Counted from the stretch's first letter, positions 37,824 through 47,515 are shown. The stretch is DNA of 64,000 nucleotides from Rarobacter incanus (GCF_006715765.1 NZ_VFNV01000001.1:558001-622000), one strand, 5' to 3'. Numbers and translations: made by a program. Notes: generated by a model not told the origin, from the sequence alone.

Positions 37824-39161
37824 TCAGAGGGTGTTAAGCAGGCGCTGCAACTCGAACGGCGTCACCTGCGATCGGTAGTCCGCCCACTCCTGGCGCTTGT
37901 TGCGCAAGAAGTATTCAAAGACGTGCTCGCCCAGGGTTTCCGCGACAAGTTCCGAGGTCTCCATGATCTTCAGCGCGTTACCCAAGGAGGATGGCAACGG
38001 CTTGAATCCAAGCGCGTTGCGCTCAGCGTCGGTGAGTTCCGCGACGTCGTCCTCGGTCGGGTCAACCAGGTCGTACTGCTCCTCGATGCCCTTCAAACCG
38101 GCCGTGAGCACCAGCGCGAATGTGAGGTACGGGTTCGCGGCGGAATCAATCGCGCGGTATTCGATCCGCGAGGAATTCCCCTTGCCGGGCTTGTACATCG
38201 GGACCCGGACCAGAGCGGACCGGTTGTTGTGCCCCCAGGACACCCAGCTCGGGGCTTCGGCGCCGCCCCACAGTCGCTTGTACGAATTGACGTACTGATT
38301 GGTGACGGCGGTGATTTCGGCACTGTGATGCAAAATCCCGGAGATGAAGTGGCGGGCCGTACGCGAAAGCTCGAAGCGGGCGCCCGCCTCATGGAACGCG
38401 TTGCGATCGCCTTCGAACAAGGAAAGGTGGGTGTGCATGCCCGATCCGGGGTGCTGCGCCAGCGGCTTCGGCATGAAGGACGCGAAGAGGTTGTGTTCGA
38501 TGGCGACCTCTTTGATGACCGTGCGGAACGTCATGAGGTTATCCGCCGTGGTCAGCGCGTCGGCGTAACGCAGGTCGATCTCGTTTTGGCCCGGCCCCGC
38601 CTCGTGGTGCGAAAATTCGACCGATATCCCCATCGATTCCAGCATCGTGATGGCGGCACGCCGGAAATCGTGGCCGGCCGCGCGCGCGACGTGATCGAAA
38701 TAGCCGCCCTGGTCAACCGGAATCAGCGGCTTGTCGGGCGAAACGGGCTGTTCGAACAGGTAGAACTCGACCTCGGGGTGGGTGTAGAACGTGAACCCCA
38801 TCTCCGCCGCCTTGGCCAGCGCCCGCTTGAGGACGTTGCGTGAATCGGCCAGCGACGGCTCCCCGTCGGGGGTCAAAATATCGCAGAACATCCGGGCGGT
38901 GCCCTGGGTCTCCCCGCGCCACGGGAGCAACTGGAACGTCGTGGGGTCGGGTTTTGCGATCATGTCGGCCTCGTACACGCGGGTAAGGCCCTCGATGGCC
39001 GACCCATCGAATCCGATGCCTTCAGCAAAGGCCGACTCCAACTCAGCGGGCGCAATGGCTACGGACTTCATCATCCCGAGCACATCGGTGAACCAGAGCC
39101 GGATGAACCGGACGTCGCGTTCCTCGATGGTGCGAAGCACAAACTCCTGCTGCCTGTCCAT
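37824..39161 (-). CDS. glnA2: Glutamine synthetase family protein (GlnA2 type)
   Basis: 445 residues. The catalytic core is conserved: GIGFDGSAIEGL, FYTHPEVEFYLFEQP, SHHEAGPGQNEIDLRYADAL, FMPKPLAQHPGSGMHTHLSL and NNRSALVRVPMYKP. The C-terminal adenylylation loop of GlnA1 is absent (no LYxLPPEE), so GlnE should not modify it. Actinobacterial GlnA2 proteins have been linked to polyamine glutamylation as well as glutamine synthesis; which applies here is open. The ATG at 39161 is preferred over one three codons upstream because AGGA lies at suitable spacing. First gene of glnA2-glnE. Confidence 0.9.
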   Translation of the reverse strand: MDRQQEFVLRTIEERDVRFIRLWFTDVLGMMKSVAIAPAELESAFAEGIGFDGSAIEGLTRVYEADMIAKPDPTTFQLLPWRGETQGTARMFCDILTPDGEPSLADSRNVLKRALAKAAEMGFTFYTHPEVEFYLFEQPVSPDKPLIPVDQGGYFDHVARAAGHDFRRAAITMLESMGISVEFSHHEAGPGQNEIDLRYADALTTADNLMTFRTVIKEVAIEHNLFASFMPKPLAQHPGSGMHTHLSLFEGDRNAFHEAGARFELSRTARHFISGILHHSAEITAVTNQYVNSYKRLWGGAEAPSWVSWGHNNRSALVRVPMYKPGKGNSSRIEYRAIDSAANPYLTFALVLTAGLKGIEEQYDLVDPTEDDVAELTDAERNALGFKPLPSSLGNALKIMETSELVAETLGEHVFEYFLRNKRQEWADYRSQVTPFELQRLLNTL

Positions 39162-39535
39162 GAATACCATCCTGCCTAAAACGGTGTGGGCACATGACCG
39201 CGCGGCACGCCGACGTGGCGCGTCACAACGATTACTGCATACCTTAGCCGCCATAGATAACGGCCAGGTGAAGAATCGCCTACGTGGCTCCCAGCAGACT
39301 ACCGGTTCTGAGGTAAATGCAGATGATGGACGAGGCCCGCGCGCCCCGATCAGCCCCCGCCGATAGGGATGCGCCCCGCCGCAAAGCGGCCGCGGCCGCG
39401 CGGGAGCACGCTGCCCGTGCCGGGAAGGTCGCCGTGCGCTCCCGCGCGCCGCGGCCACCGGCAAACCGGACGCGACCCCACCGGGCCCCGACTTCGCGTT
39501 CGTGGCGGCCCCCGTTCGGTAGGTAGGCTGGTGCC
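39162..39535. other. 374-base divergent intergenic region (glnA2 / nadE)
   Basis: No convincing gene is seen. The last 12 bases carry TAGGCT (39524-39529), 6 bases before the nadE ATG, which fits a leaderless promoter. The middle part is GC-rich and has an open Arg/Ala-rich frame on the plus strand (39317-39526) that looks compositional. No clear GlnR box was found upstream of glnA2. Confidence 0.5.
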
Positions 39536-41377
39536 ATGTCTGCACTGCGCATTGGTATGGCTCAGATCGATACAACCGTCGGGGACGTGGAAGGCAACTC
39601 CGCCGCCGTCATCGCGTGGTCGCGCCGGGCGCACGCCAAGGGATGCGACGTCGTCGTATTCCCGGAAATGACGCTGACCGGTTACCCGATCGAGGACCTG
39701 GCGCTGCGGGCATCGTTTCGCCGCGCCGCGCACCGAGCGGCCGATACCATCGCAGTCGATTTGCAGCGCGCCGGGCTCGGCGACCTGACGGTCGTCCTGG
39801 GCACCGTGGGCCCGGAACGTCCGAACAAAGACGGCCCGCACCCGCTGCCTACCAACCGGGCCGTGGTCATTCGCGGTGGGTCCGTCACAGAAACCTACGA
39901 CAAGCACCACCTGCCGAACTACGGGGTCTTCGACGAGTTCCGCATCTTCGCCGCGGGCGACCAGGTCACGACGTTTGAGGTCGGCGGCCGCACCCTGGGC
40001 CTGGCGATCTGCGAGGACATCTGGCAAGAAGGCGGCCCCGTGGCGGCCCTAGCCGACGCCGGCATCGACGCCCTGCTGGTGCTGAACGGCTCCCCCTACG
40101 AGCAAGGGAAGGGGCACGTGCGCACCGAGTTGGCGGCCCGGCGCGCTGCGCAGGTGGAAGCGCCCCTGGTTTACGTGAACCTAGTCGGGGGGCAAGATGA
40201 CCTCGTCTTTGATGGCGGTTCGTTTGTGATGAGCCCCACCGGGACCGAGCTGGTTCGCCTGCCTCAATTTGTCGAACACCTGGCGACCTGGGATCTGCCC
40301 GCCGCAGGTGATCGCGATGCGGACGCAAACGGCGCGCGCGGCGCGCTATTCCCTGCGCTTTCGGAACCCGAAGAGGTGTACCGGGCCGCGACGCTGGGCC
40401 TGCAAGGTTACATCCGTAAGAACGGCTTCAAGTCTGTAGTTCTGGGGCTGTCTGGGGGCATCGATTCGGCGCTGGTTGCCGCCATGTCGGCGGACGCGAT
40501 CGGCGGGGAAAACGTAGTCGGGATTTCGATGCCTTCGGTCTACTCGTCACAGCATTCCAAGGATGATGCGTCGGATATGGCGCAGCGGATCGGCGCCGAC
40601 TATCGCGTCGTGCCAATCGCCCCGATGGTCGAGGCCTTCCACTCCCAGCTCCCACTCGATGGGGTCGCGGCCGAGAACCTGCAAGCGCGCGTGCGCGGCA
40701 TGATTCTGATGGGGCTGTCCAACCAAGAGGGGCACCTGACGCTCGCCACCGGCAACAAATCCGAGCTGGCGACGGGCTACTCGACGATCTACGGGGACGC
40801 CGTTGGCGGCTACGCGCCGCTGAAAGACATTGACAAGTCCCTGGTGTGGCAACTGGCGCGGTGGCGCAACAATGCCGCGATCGACGCCGGCCAAATCCCG
40901 CCGATCCCGGAGTCATCCATCACCAAGCCGCCGTCGGCGGAATTGCGTCCCGGACAGGTCGATCAAGATTCCCTTCCCCCCTACGACCTGCTCGACGAGG
41001 TGCTGGATGCCTACATTGAGCACGCCGAGGGACGGGCCGAGTTGCTGGCGCGCGAATTCGACCCGCACATCGTGGATAAGGTCGTCACGCTCGTTGATCG
41101 GGCCGAGTGGAAGCGGCGGCAATACCCGCTGGGGCCAAAGGTGACCGCGTTGGCGTTCGGGCGCGACCGGCGGTTGCCGATCACCAACCGGTGGCGCGAG
41201 CCCGCGGACGGCGCGGGGGCGTCCGCGGGGGCGTCCGCGGGGGCGTCCCCGTCGGGTTCCGTCGCCCATTCCGCGGCGCAACCACCCGTCGCCCATTCCG
41301 CGGCGCAACCACCCGCCGCCCATTCCACGCCGCAACCACCCGCCGCCCAGTCCGCAGCGCACAAGGAGAACCAGTGA
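39536..41377 (+). CDS. nadE: Glutamine-dependent NAD+ synthetase
   Basis: 613 residues. The N-terminal nitrilase-type glutaminase domain (about 1-270) has a Glu in VFPEMTLTGYP, a Lys in YDKHHLPNYGVFDE and the nucleophilic Cys in LAICEDIWQ. The C-terminal synthetase domain (about 290-550) has the pyrophosphate loop LGLSGGIDSALVAAM. It amidates deamido-NAD using glutamine-derived ammonia. The last ~55 residues are an unusual low-complexity tail: Gly-Ala-Ser repeats, then a 9-residue unit VAHSAAQPP repeated nearly four times (27-base DNA units from 41261). The stop overlaps the panB start (GTGA), so the genes are translationally coupled. Confidence 0.95.
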   Translation: MSALRIGMAQIDTTVGDVEGNSAAVIAWSRRAHAKGCDVVVFPEMTLTGYPIEDLALRASFRRAAHRAADTIAVDLQRAGLGDLTVVLGTVGPERPNKDGPHPLPTNRAVVIRGGSVTETYDKHHLPNYGVFDEFRIFAAGDQVTTFEVGGRTLGLAICEDIWQEGGPVAALADAGIDALLVLNGSPYEQGKGHVRTELAARRAAQVEAPLVYVNLVGGQDDLVFDGGSFVMSPTGTELVRLPQFVEHLATWDLPAAGDRDADANGARGALFPALSEPEEVYRAATLGLQGYIRKNGFKSVVLGLSGGIDSALVAAMSADAIGGENVVGISMPSVYSSQHSKDDASDMAQRIGADYRVVPIAPMVEAFHSQLPLDGVAAENLQARVRGMILMGLSNQEGHLTLATGNKSELATGYSTIYGDAVGGYAPLKDIDKSLVWQLARWRNNAAIDAGQIPPIPESSITKPPSAELRPGQVDQDSLPPYDLLDEVLDAYIEHAEGRAELLAREFDPHIVDKVVTLVDRAEWKRRQYPLGPKVTALAFGRDRRLPITNRWREPADGAGASAGASAGASPSGSVAHSAAQPPVAHSAAQPPAAHSTPQPPAAQSAAHKENQ

Positions 41378-42204
41378 ACCAGCCGCAATCCCGCGCGATC
41401 GAGGACGTCGCAAAGGTGCGCGTGCACCACCTGCAGGCCGCGAAAGGCCAGGGCAAGAAAATTGCCATGCTCACCGCCTACGACGCGCTCTCGGCCGCGA
41501 TTTTCGATGCGGCTGGCGTGGACATGTTGTTGGTCGGCGATTCGATCGGCGACAACATGCTGGGGCACGCGAACACGTTGCCGGTGACGCTCGACGAAAT
41601 GATGCCGCCCGCCCGCGCGGTCGCGCGCGCCGCCAAGCGCGCCTTTGTCGTGGTGGATCTGCCGTTTGGCTCCTACGAGGACTCCCCCACCCGCGCATTT
41701 GAATCCGCCGTCCGCGTCATGAAGGAGACCGGCGCCGACGCTGTCAAAATCGAGGGCGGCACGCGCGTCGCCGACCAGGTCCGCCTGCTCACGCAATCGG
41801 GCATCCCGGTCGTAGGGCACCTGGGATTCACGCCGCAGTCGGAAAACATCCTGGGTGGCAAGCGGATTCAGGGACGAGGTGACTCAGCCGGACAATTACG
41901 CGCCGACGCGTTGGCGCTGCAAGCCGCGGGAGCCGTTGCGATTGTCCTGGAAATGGTTCCGGCACCGCTTGCCGGGCAGGTTACCGCGGAACTGGCGGTG
42001 CCCACCATTGGGATCGGCGCCGGCGCTGCGTGCGACGGCCAGGTTCTTGTCTGGACCGACATGGCGGGCATGCGCGAATGGTCGCCCCGCTTCGCGCGCC
42101 GCTTCGCGGAGCTTGGGGCGGCGCTCACCGCGACAGCCAGCGAATACGTGCAAGCCGTGCGCGCGAGCCAGTTCCCGGCTCCCGAGCATGGCTACGACTC
42201 GTAG
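41374..42204 (+). CDS. panB: 3-methyl-2-oxobutanoate hydroxymethyltransferase
   Basis: 276 residues. The first committed enzyme of pantothenate synthesis, adding a hydroxymethyl group to ketoisovalerate from methylenetetrahydrofolate. Seen: MLTAYDALSAAIFDAAGVDMLLVGDS, VVVDLPFGSYE (metal Asp), AVKIEGG, GHLGFTPQS and VLEMVP (catalytic Glu). The GTG at 41374 is preceded by AAGGAG (41363-41368), which lies inside the end of nadE. No panC or panD follows. Confidence 0.94.
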   Translation: MNQPQSRAIEDVAKVRVHHLQAAKGQGKKIAMLTAYDALSAAIFDAAGVDMLLVGDSIGDNMLGHANTLPVTLDEMMPPARAVARAAKRAFVVVDLPFGSYEDSPTRAFESAVRVMKETGADAVKIEGGTRVADQVRLLTQSGIPVVGHLGFTPQSENILGGKRIQGRGDSAGQLRADALALQAAGAVAIVLEMVPAPLAGQVTAELAVPTIGIGAGAACDGQVLVWTDMAGMREWSPRFARRFAELGAALTATASEYVQAVRASQFPAPEHGYDS

Positions 42205-42274
42205 CGGCTAGTCGTCTTGCCCGCAACCGCTGACGCTCTTCGCCCACAACAGTAAGTCGTCTTGCCCGCAGCCG

Positions 42275-42475
42275 CTAGTCGTCTTCCTCGTCGCCCCAGC
42301 GTTTGTCCTCGTCGTCCCAGTCCTTGGTTCGCTGGCGGGCCGTGTCGAATGCGTGCTGGGCCGCTTCGGGGCTGGGGTATGGGCCCATGAGGTGCGTCCA
42401 GGACGACAGCTGTCCCCGCTCGACTTTGCCCGTCAAGGTGTTGAAGTAGTACTCGTCCGTACTGGGTGAACCCAT
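42275..42475 (-). CDS. Small acidic conserved protein (SPOR-like), unknown function
   Basis: 66 residues starting [20 protein letters not shown] and continuing with [20 protein letters not shown], then an acidic Lys/Asp/Glu tail. It belongs to a short actinobacterial family often sitting beside map and sometimes mis-named after it. The ATG at 42475 is selected because AAGGAGG lies 7 bases upstream. It is divergent from map. The spacer after panB (42205-42274) holds two direct copies of an AGTCGTCTTGCCCGCA-containing 20-mer. No catalytic motif is visible. Confidence 0.72.
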   Translation of the reverse strand: MGSPSTDEYYFNTLTGKVERGQLSSWTHLMGPYPSPEAAQHAFDTARQRTKDWDDEDKRWGDEEDD

Positions 42476-42592
42476 GGGGATCGCCTCCTTGATCATGTAA
42501 CGGTAAAGATAGTGTCTCACTGCGCCCCATCGGGTTCGACCCGCCGGGCAGCGGTGTGCGCGGCACCACAAATACCTCGTAGACTCATACAC

Positions 42593-43468
42593 ATGCATGC
42601 TTCTTTACTTCATGGACGCAAGCCGGTATCGCCCGGCATCGTTGGCCCCGAACGATGCGTTCCAAAGAGTATCGAGAGACCGGAATACGTGGGACGCAGC
42701 GGCCCTCGTCCTTATAACGGACCTGACGTCGTAGACCCTGCAACTATTGAACGCATTCGGGAATCTTCCCGCATCGCCGCTCAGGCGCTCAAGCTCGTCG
42801 GGGAGGCCGTGGAACCGGGAGTTACCACTGACGAACTCGACCGCATCGGGCACGAATTCATGCTGGACAACGGCGCCTACCCCTCCACGCTCGGATACCG
42901 CGGGTTCCCAAAGTCGCTGTGCACGTCCATCAACGAAGTCATTTGTCACGGCATCCCGGACTCGACCGTCCTTGAGGAGGGGGACATCGTCAACATCGAT
43001 GTCACCGCCTATAAAAACGGTGTCCACGGTGACAACAACGCCACGTTCGGTGTCGGCGAAATCAGCGAAGAAGCGCGGCTTCTCATCGAGCGTACGCACG
43101 AGGCGATGATGCGAGGCATCAAGACCGTCATGCCGGGACGCCAGGTCAATGTCATCGGGCGAGTCATAGAAAAATACGCTGCTCGCTTTGGCTACGCGTC
43201 CGTTCACGACTTCACCGGCCACGGCGTCGGCGAAGCCTTTCACAGCGGCCTGATCATCCCCCATTACGATTCCGCGCCGGCGTACGACACGACTATCGTC
43301 CCGGGGATGGTCTTCACCATTGAGCCTATGCTTACACTTGGTCTCGACGAGTGGGAGCAGTGGGATGACGGCTGGACTGTCGTTACCAAAGACCGCGGTT
43401 TGACCGCGCAGTTTGAACACACCCTATTAGTTACCGATTCCGGAGCGGAGATTCTTACGCTGCCATGA
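42593..43468 (+). CDS. map: Methionine aminopeptidase type I
   Basis: A 291-residue enzyme removing the initiator methionine from nascent proteins. The metal ligands are present: the first Asp in [15 protein letters not shown], the second Asp in GDNNATF, His in HDFTGHGVG, Glu in FTIEPML and Glu in FEHTLLV. An N-terminal extension of about 40 residues ([17 protein letters not shown]) is typical of the actinobacterial MapB form. The ATG at 42593 is 7 bases after TAGACT, so leaderless. The stop overlaps the ppgK start by 4 bases (ATGA). Confidence 0.95.
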   Translation: MHASLLHGRKPVSPGIVGPERCVPKSIERPEYVGRSGPRPYNGPDVVDPATIERIRESSRIAAQALKLVGEAVEPGVTTDELDRIGHEFMLDNGAYPSTLGYRGFPKSLCTSINEVICHGIPDSTVLEEGDIVNIDVTAYKNGVHGDNNATFGVGEISEEARLLIERTHEAMMRGIKTVMPGRQVNVIGRVIEKYAARFGYASVHDFTGHGVGEAFHSGLIIPHYDSAPAYDTTIVPGMVFTIEPMLTLGLDEWEQWDDGWTVVTKDRGLTAQFEHTLLVTDSGAEILTLP

Positions 43469-44259
43469 GCACTCACACATCTGATTCCTCGTCAACGCCG
43501 AACCAGGTCAAGGTAGCCCTCGGCATTGATATTGGGGGTACGGGCATCAAGGGCGCACCCGTGGACATCGCCACCGGTGAGCTGCTCAGCAAACGTCACC
43601 GCATACCGACCCCCGAGAATTCGACCCCCGACGCGGTCGGCGCGATCATCGCGGAGATGGTCAACTACTTCGACCTGCCGAGCGATGCGCCCGTCGGTGT
43701 CGCCTTCCCCGCGCCGATCCGTCACGGCGTAATAAAGTTCATCGCTAACCTCGACAAATCGTGGAAGGGCGTCAACCTCGAAGAGGTTGTTTCGCAGGCC
43801 GTCGGGCGGTCCGTGTCCGTCCTCAACGACGCAGACGCGGCTGGCTACGGCGAGGCTCTGTATGGGGCGGCGAAGGAGGAGGAGGGCACGATACTCGTCC
43901 TTACTCTTGGTACGGGCATTGGGTCGGCGCTCATCGTCAATGACACGCTGGTGCCGAACACAGAGTTTGGCCACCTCGAAATGAACGGCGGCGACGCTGA
44001 AAAGGAAGCGTCCGCGGTGTCGCGCGAACGCAATGAACTCGACTGGGATGTGTGGGCCAACGGACCGCTGCAACAGTATTTCTCGATGGTCGACATGCTG
44101 CTTTCGCCAGATCTGATCGTGGTTGGCGGCGGCGTTTCGAAGGCCCACGAAAAGTGGATGCCGCTGCTGAACGTCGAGTGCCCGATCATTCCCGCCGAGC
44201 TGCGCAATAACGCGGGTATCGCCGGCGCGGCCGCGTGGGCGGCGGAGCACATCGGGTAG
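43465..44259 (+). CDS. ppgK: Polyphosphate glucokinase
   Basis: A 264-residue ROK-family sugar kinase. The N-terminal phosphate loop is [19 protein letters not shown], the catalytic Asp lies in [13 protein letters not shown], and [18 protein letters not shown] and [12 protein letters not shown] complete the nucleotide site. The length and the [11 protein letters not shown] segment match actinobacterial PpgK, which phosphorylates glucose with polyphosphate or ATP. It is co-translated with map through an ATGA overlap. Confidence 0.93.
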   Translation: MSTHTSDSSSTPNQVKVALGIDIGGTGIKGAPVDIATGELLSKRHRIPTPENSTPDAVGAIIAEMVNYFDLPSDAPVGVAFPAPIRHGVIKFIANLDKSWKGVNLEEVVSQAVGRSVSVLNDADAAGYGEALYGAAKEEEGTILVLTLGTGIGSALIVNDTLVPNTEFGHLEMNGGDAEKEASAVSRERNELDWDVWANGPLQQYFSMVDMLLSPDLIVVGGGVSKAHEKWMPLLNVECPIIPAELRNNAGIAGAAAWAAEHIG

Positions 44260-44275
44260 CGCTGCGCCTCGCTGG

Positions 44276-44439
44276 TTGGTAGCGCGCGCTCGCCCCGCAT
44301 ACAGCGAGCGCGCGTATCGAGACCGCCCCCCGCACAAAACCCCGCTGGTCGAGTTGCCCGCGCAGCGGGCGTATCGAGACCGCACTCGGACCAAAACCCC
44401 CGCCGGTCGAGTTGCCCGCGCAGCGGGCGTATCGAGACC
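44276..44439. repeat. Cluster of REP-like palindromic repeats
   Basis: After ppgK, three palindromic elements sit in tandem. 44276-44327 is a variant with arms GCGCGCGCTCGC and GCGAGCGCGC, ending GTATCGAGACC. 44347-44381 and 44405-44439 are identical 35-base elements centred on CCCGCGCAGCGGG. The latter two are the same sequence as the copies at 3949-3983 and 4076-4110. Accompanying CACTCGAACC-type linkers and a CGCCGACCGCG stretch (44505) are shared with the parC-upstream repeat. The gap (44260-44558) has no gene. Confidence 0.88.
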
Positions 44440-44558
44440 ACCCCTGCACAAACCACCGCACTCGAACCAAAACCCCGCACTCGACGACCCCGGCCACCCC
44501 CGCACGCGCCGACCGCGCCCCTTTCAGTCACGCACCCCCACCGACTACACTTATGCAG

Positions 44559-44941
44559 GCGGATGAGTCGACCAGGCGGCCGCGTGCGGGCCCTCAGCAG
44601 CCCGCCCGAGGAACGTCCGGGCTCCACAGGGCACGGTGGTGGGTAACGCCCACCCGGGGTGACCCGCGGGAAAGTGCCACAGAAAGTAGACCGCCGCGCG
44701 CATGCGCGGTAAGGGTGAAAGGGTGGTGTAAGAGACCACCAGCGTCCCAGGTGACTGGGGCGGCTAGGTAAACCCCACCGGGAGCAAGACCAGACAGGGT
44801 GCGCTCGAGGGCTGCTCGCCCGAGCATCCGGGTAGGTCGCTAGAGGGTGTCGGCAACGGCAACCGTAGATGGATGGCCGTCCCCCGGCGGTTGGCAACGA
44901 CTGCCGGGAACAGAACCCGGCGTATCGGTCGACTCGTCCGC
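44559..44941 (+). ncRNA. rnpB: RNase P RNA (bacterial class A)
   Basis: The catalytic RNA of ribonuclease P, which matures tRNA 5' ends. Conserved elements are in order: GAGGAACGTCCGGGCTCCAC (P4 5' strand, CR-I), AGTGCCACAGAAA (CR-II/III), GGTAAGGGTGAAAGGGTGG, GGTAAACCCC, and the 3' CR-V ACAGAACCCGGC. The termini close into P1: GCGGATGAGTCGACC (44559-44573) pairs with GGTCGACTCGTCCGC (44927-44941). Exact ends may differ by a few bases. Confidence 0.95.
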
Positions 44942-45160
44942 TTCATATCGTTGCCCAATGATGCGATGTCGATTTTGACGACCGTTCAAAGCACACAAGA
45001 ACGAGCGCCGCCAACGCCCTGAGCATGTCGACAATCGCACACAAAATATCGGGAGGCGCACCACCTTGCCTCCATTGGTTGCACATACTAGGGACACATG
45101 TTTCCGAAATGCTGACCGGATTGCTAGGTTTCTTCCAGGTTCAAGTGTCAAGATAAAGTC

Positions 45161-45604
45161 ATGACAGAGCAAGGTAGCGGCCTCGACGTTGCGGCCCCAT
45201 TGCACCCCGGATTCGATCGCAGGTCGACCAGCGATCCAGTCCACTCAACGTCAACCACAAACGTTCTCACCGCATCTTCGCGGGGCCTGCGACCCTCGGA
45301 GGGCTTTATTTCGCTTGGCGATGAGGGCCAGGCCCGACTCGTGCGCATGGCGGGCAACATCACCGTGACGCTCCGCGACCAGGCTAGTGCGGCACTGGTC
45401 GGCGTCGCCCTGTCTAGCCTGCCCTTGATCGTGGACATGCACGATGTGACAAGCATTGATGACTCGGGCATTGCCTTCGTGTACCAATTGGCAACTGTTG
45501 AAGCGGAAAACAGCCGCCCCGTCGTTCTTCGCGGCGCGCCTGCACAAGTTATAGACATGCTTGCCGATTTGGGAGTGCTCGACAGGTTTGTCGTTTCTGC
45601 TTGA
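45161..45604 (+). CDS. STAS-domain protein (anti-sigma factor antagonist-like)
   Basis: 147 residues. A variable 45-residue head precedes a STAS domain (about 50-145). The phosphorylatable serine motif is present as VTSIDDSGIAFVYQL, near residue 100, in the position of DSSG in SpoIIAA/RsbV. Such proteins bind kinase-type anti-sigma factors, but no such partner or sigma factor is adjacent, so the role is inferred. The 219-base gap before it (44942-45160) shows no other gene. Confidence 0.78.
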   Translation: MTEQGSGLDVAAPLHPGFDRRSTSDPVHSTSTTNVLTASSRGLRPSEGFISLGDEGQARLVRMAGNITVTLRDQASAALVGVALSSLPLIVDMHDVTSIDDSGIAFVYQLATVEAENSRPVVLRGAPAQVIDMLADLGVLDRFVVSA

Positions 45605-45749
45605 AGTGACCTGTTCTGCCCGCACGGCCTTATGCCTCGCTCATCGCCGGCGACGTCCCAGGGAAGTTCCTGTCTCCGCGAGCGCGCCCCGGCGCACGCG
45701 GAAATGAGCCCGTGAAATTGTGCGGGCCCGGAGCGAGCCACGCACGCAC

Positions 45750-45850
45750 ACGCACGCACACACCCGCCGCGCATCGCGAACCACGCACGCACACACCCGC
45801 CGCGCATCGCGAACCACACACGCACACTCACGCGCACACCCGCCGCGCGC
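45750..45850. repeat. 33-bp direct repeats upstream of yaaA
   Basis: Two exact 33-base copies at 45750-45782 and 45783-45815 (ACGCACGCACAC... ending GCGCATCGCGAACC) and a degraded third copy to about 45850. The run is rich in CA/CG dinucleotides. It fills most of the 288-base gap between the STAS gene and yaaA, and no gene or terminator is evident. A minus-strand open frame across it encodes only Cys/Arg/Ala repeats and is not credited. Confidence 0.8.
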
Positions 45851-45892
45851 GCCCGCTCGAATAGCGCGGGGAACATTCGGTAGTGTGTGCTG

Positions 45893-46690
45893 GTGCTTGT
45901 ACTGCTGCCGCCGTCCGAATCGAAGAACGTCCCGCCCGCAGGCACGCGCCTGTCCTTGCCGGAACTTAGCTTCCCCGAGCTGACGGCCGCGCGATCCGAA
46001 GTGATCGCGGACCTGGAGCAAGTCAGCGCCCGCGCCGACGCGCACAAGGTCCTCAAGGCGCCCGCGGCGGCCCAATCCCTCATCGACGGCAACCTGCGGT
46101 TGCGTACGGCGCCCGCGGGGCCCGCCGCCGCAATCTACTCGGGCGTGCTGTTCGACGCGGCCGGCATCGACGTATCAGATCCGCACGCCGATCGGATACT
46201 CGTGTTTTCCGCCCTGTGGGGCCCGCTATCGATCGCGGACGTCATCGCCCCCTACCGCCTATCTGCCGGCACTACCCTGCCGAACTGCGGGCGGATCGAA
46301 TCCTACTGGCGCACGCTGCTAATGCGGGAAATGGCGGGTTTGGGGGACGGGGAACTCGTCATTGATTGTCGTTCTGCCGGCTATGCAAACATGTGGACAC
46401 CGCCGGATCCGGCCCGCCACGTGGGAATTAGGGTCGAGCGCCAGGTCGGCGATAGGCGCGCGGTCGTTTCGCACCACGCGAAATACCTGCGCGGCATGCT
46501 GGCCGGCGCATTGGCGCGGGAGGCTGCCTCCCCCGCGACCGCCCAGGATCTGGCCGATGCGGCCCGCGATCTGACGCGGCCGCCCTTTCGGACGACCACG
46601 GGCGAATCGATCGTGGACATTGAAGTTCGCCGCGGCCCCAAATCAACGACGCTCACTTTCGTCGCTCTGCCGGATGAAGAAAGGCGCTAA
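45893..46690 (+). CDS. yaaA: Peroxide stress protein YaaA
   Basis: 265 residues starting VLVLLPPSESKNVPP, the typical YaaA/DUF328 N-terminus. Conserved FSALWGPLSIADVIAPYRL, the CRSAGY segment and VSHHAKYLRGMLAGAL follow. The family lowers free iron under peroxide stress and binds DNA with a helix-hairpin-helix-like fold; the detail here is inferred. The GTG at 45893 lies 6 bases after TAGTGT; a GTG two codons earlier is possible but abuts the box. Confidence 0.88.
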   Translation: MLVLLPPSESKNVPPAGTRLSLPELSFPELTAARSEVIADLEQVSARADAHKVLKAPAAAQSLIDGNLRLRTAPAGPAAAIYSGVLFDAAGIDVSDPHADRILVFSALWGPLSIADVIAPYRLSAGTTLPNCGRIESYWRTLLMREMAGLGDGELVIDCRSAGYANMWTPPDPARHVGIRVERQVGDRRAVVSHHAKYLRGMLAGALAREAASPATAQDLADAARDLTRPPFRTTTGESIVDIEVRRGPKSTTLTFVALPDEERR

Positions 46691-46712
46691 CGATTTCGAA
46701 CCGTTAGCGCCT
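46682..46712. terminator. Inverted repeat between convergent genes
   Basis: AGGCGCTAACG (46682-46692) pairs perfectly with CGTTAGCGCCT (46702-46712) across a 9-base loop. It includes the yaaA stop codon. There is no strong T-run, but the site between convergent yaaA and the zinc-ribbon gene suggests bidirectional termination. Confidence 0.65.
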
Positions 46713-46738
46713 CTCCCCACTACTCGAGGTGGTTTGCT

Positions 46739-47482
46739 CTATGCGTCTTGGCCGATCGGCCGGACCAGCAGCCTGCCGCACTCCTCGCACCGCACCAAGG
46801 TTTCGGCCGAAGCCGCTGCGATCTTGCTCAGATCCACCGGGTTGAGCTCCATGCGGCAGCCCCCGCAGCGCCGTCCCTCCAGGCGCGCGGCGCCAAGCCC
46901 GCCCAGTTGGTCGCGGAGCCGCTCGTAGGTCGCAAGCAGCGTAACGTCTAAGCCTTCTACGGCCGCCGCCCGCTCACGTGCCACGTCCTTGCGCTGCGCG
47001 TCGATCGCCGCAACCTCATCGTCGCGTTCACGCACGGCGCGGTTGCGGTCGGCCACTGTGCCGTCGTAGGCCTGCTCCAGCTGCGCCAGGGTTGCCTGGT
47101 GCGCTTCGAGGCGCTCCATGACGTCGAGCTCTACCTCTTCGAGCCGCCCCTGACGCACCTTGAGCGAATCGAGTTCCGCAAGCAACGCCTGCGCTTCCTT
47201 CGCGGACACCTTCCCCGCGTCCAGCAGTGCCTGGTCGCGGACCGCGCGCTCGCGCACCAGCGCGACCTCGTGTTCGGCCTTTTTTGCCTCTAACGTCAGG
47301 TCCGCTGCCTCCGTGCGTGAAGCCACCAACGCCCGCTCCAGGTCGGCGAGCCGTTCGCCGTATTCGGCGATCTTCGCGTGAATCGGCAACGTGCGCCGCT
47401 GATGAACCAATTGCTGCGCACGAGTATCGAGCGCCTGCACTGCAAGAATCGTCTGCTGATCAGCGACGGAAGCGGTTGCCAT
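46739..47482 (-). CDS. C4-type zinc-ribbon coiled-coil protein (DUF164)
   Basis: 247 residues. A long alpha-helical coiled coil (about 10-185, rich in Glu, Arg, Ala and Leu heptads) is followed by a zinc ribbon with CGGC (about 209-212) and CEEC (about 233-236). The family (PF02591-like) is implicated in nucleic-acid or stress-related functions but is not well defined. GAGAGG precedes the ATG by 8 bases. It lies 33 bases after nif3 on the same strand; this pair is conserved in actinobacteria. Confidence 0.87.
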   Translation of the reverse strand: MATASVADQQTILAVQALDTRAQQLVHQRRTLPIHAKIAEYGERLADLERALVASRTEAADLTLEAKKAEHEVALVRERAVRDQALLDAGKVSAKEAQALLAELDSLKVRQGRLEEVELDVMERLEAHQATLAQLEQAYDGTVADRNRAVRERDDEVAAIDAQRKDVARERAAAVEGLDVTLLATYERLRDQLGGLGAARLEGRRCGGCRMELNPVDLSKIAAASAETLVRCEECGRLLVRPIGQDA

Positions 47483-47515
47483 CTCACGTACCTCTCATTG
47501 ATTTGTGTAACTAGA

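Noticed and set aside
39317-39526. Arg/Ala-rich 69-residue plus-strand frame before nadE
   Set aside because: Compositional bias only, no start signal, and it ends against the leaderless nadE promoter.
45630-45827. Minus-strand open frame with Cys-Val-Arg-Gly repeats
   Set aside because: It is produced by the 33-bp CA/CG-rich direct repeats. No ribosome site and no family resemblance.
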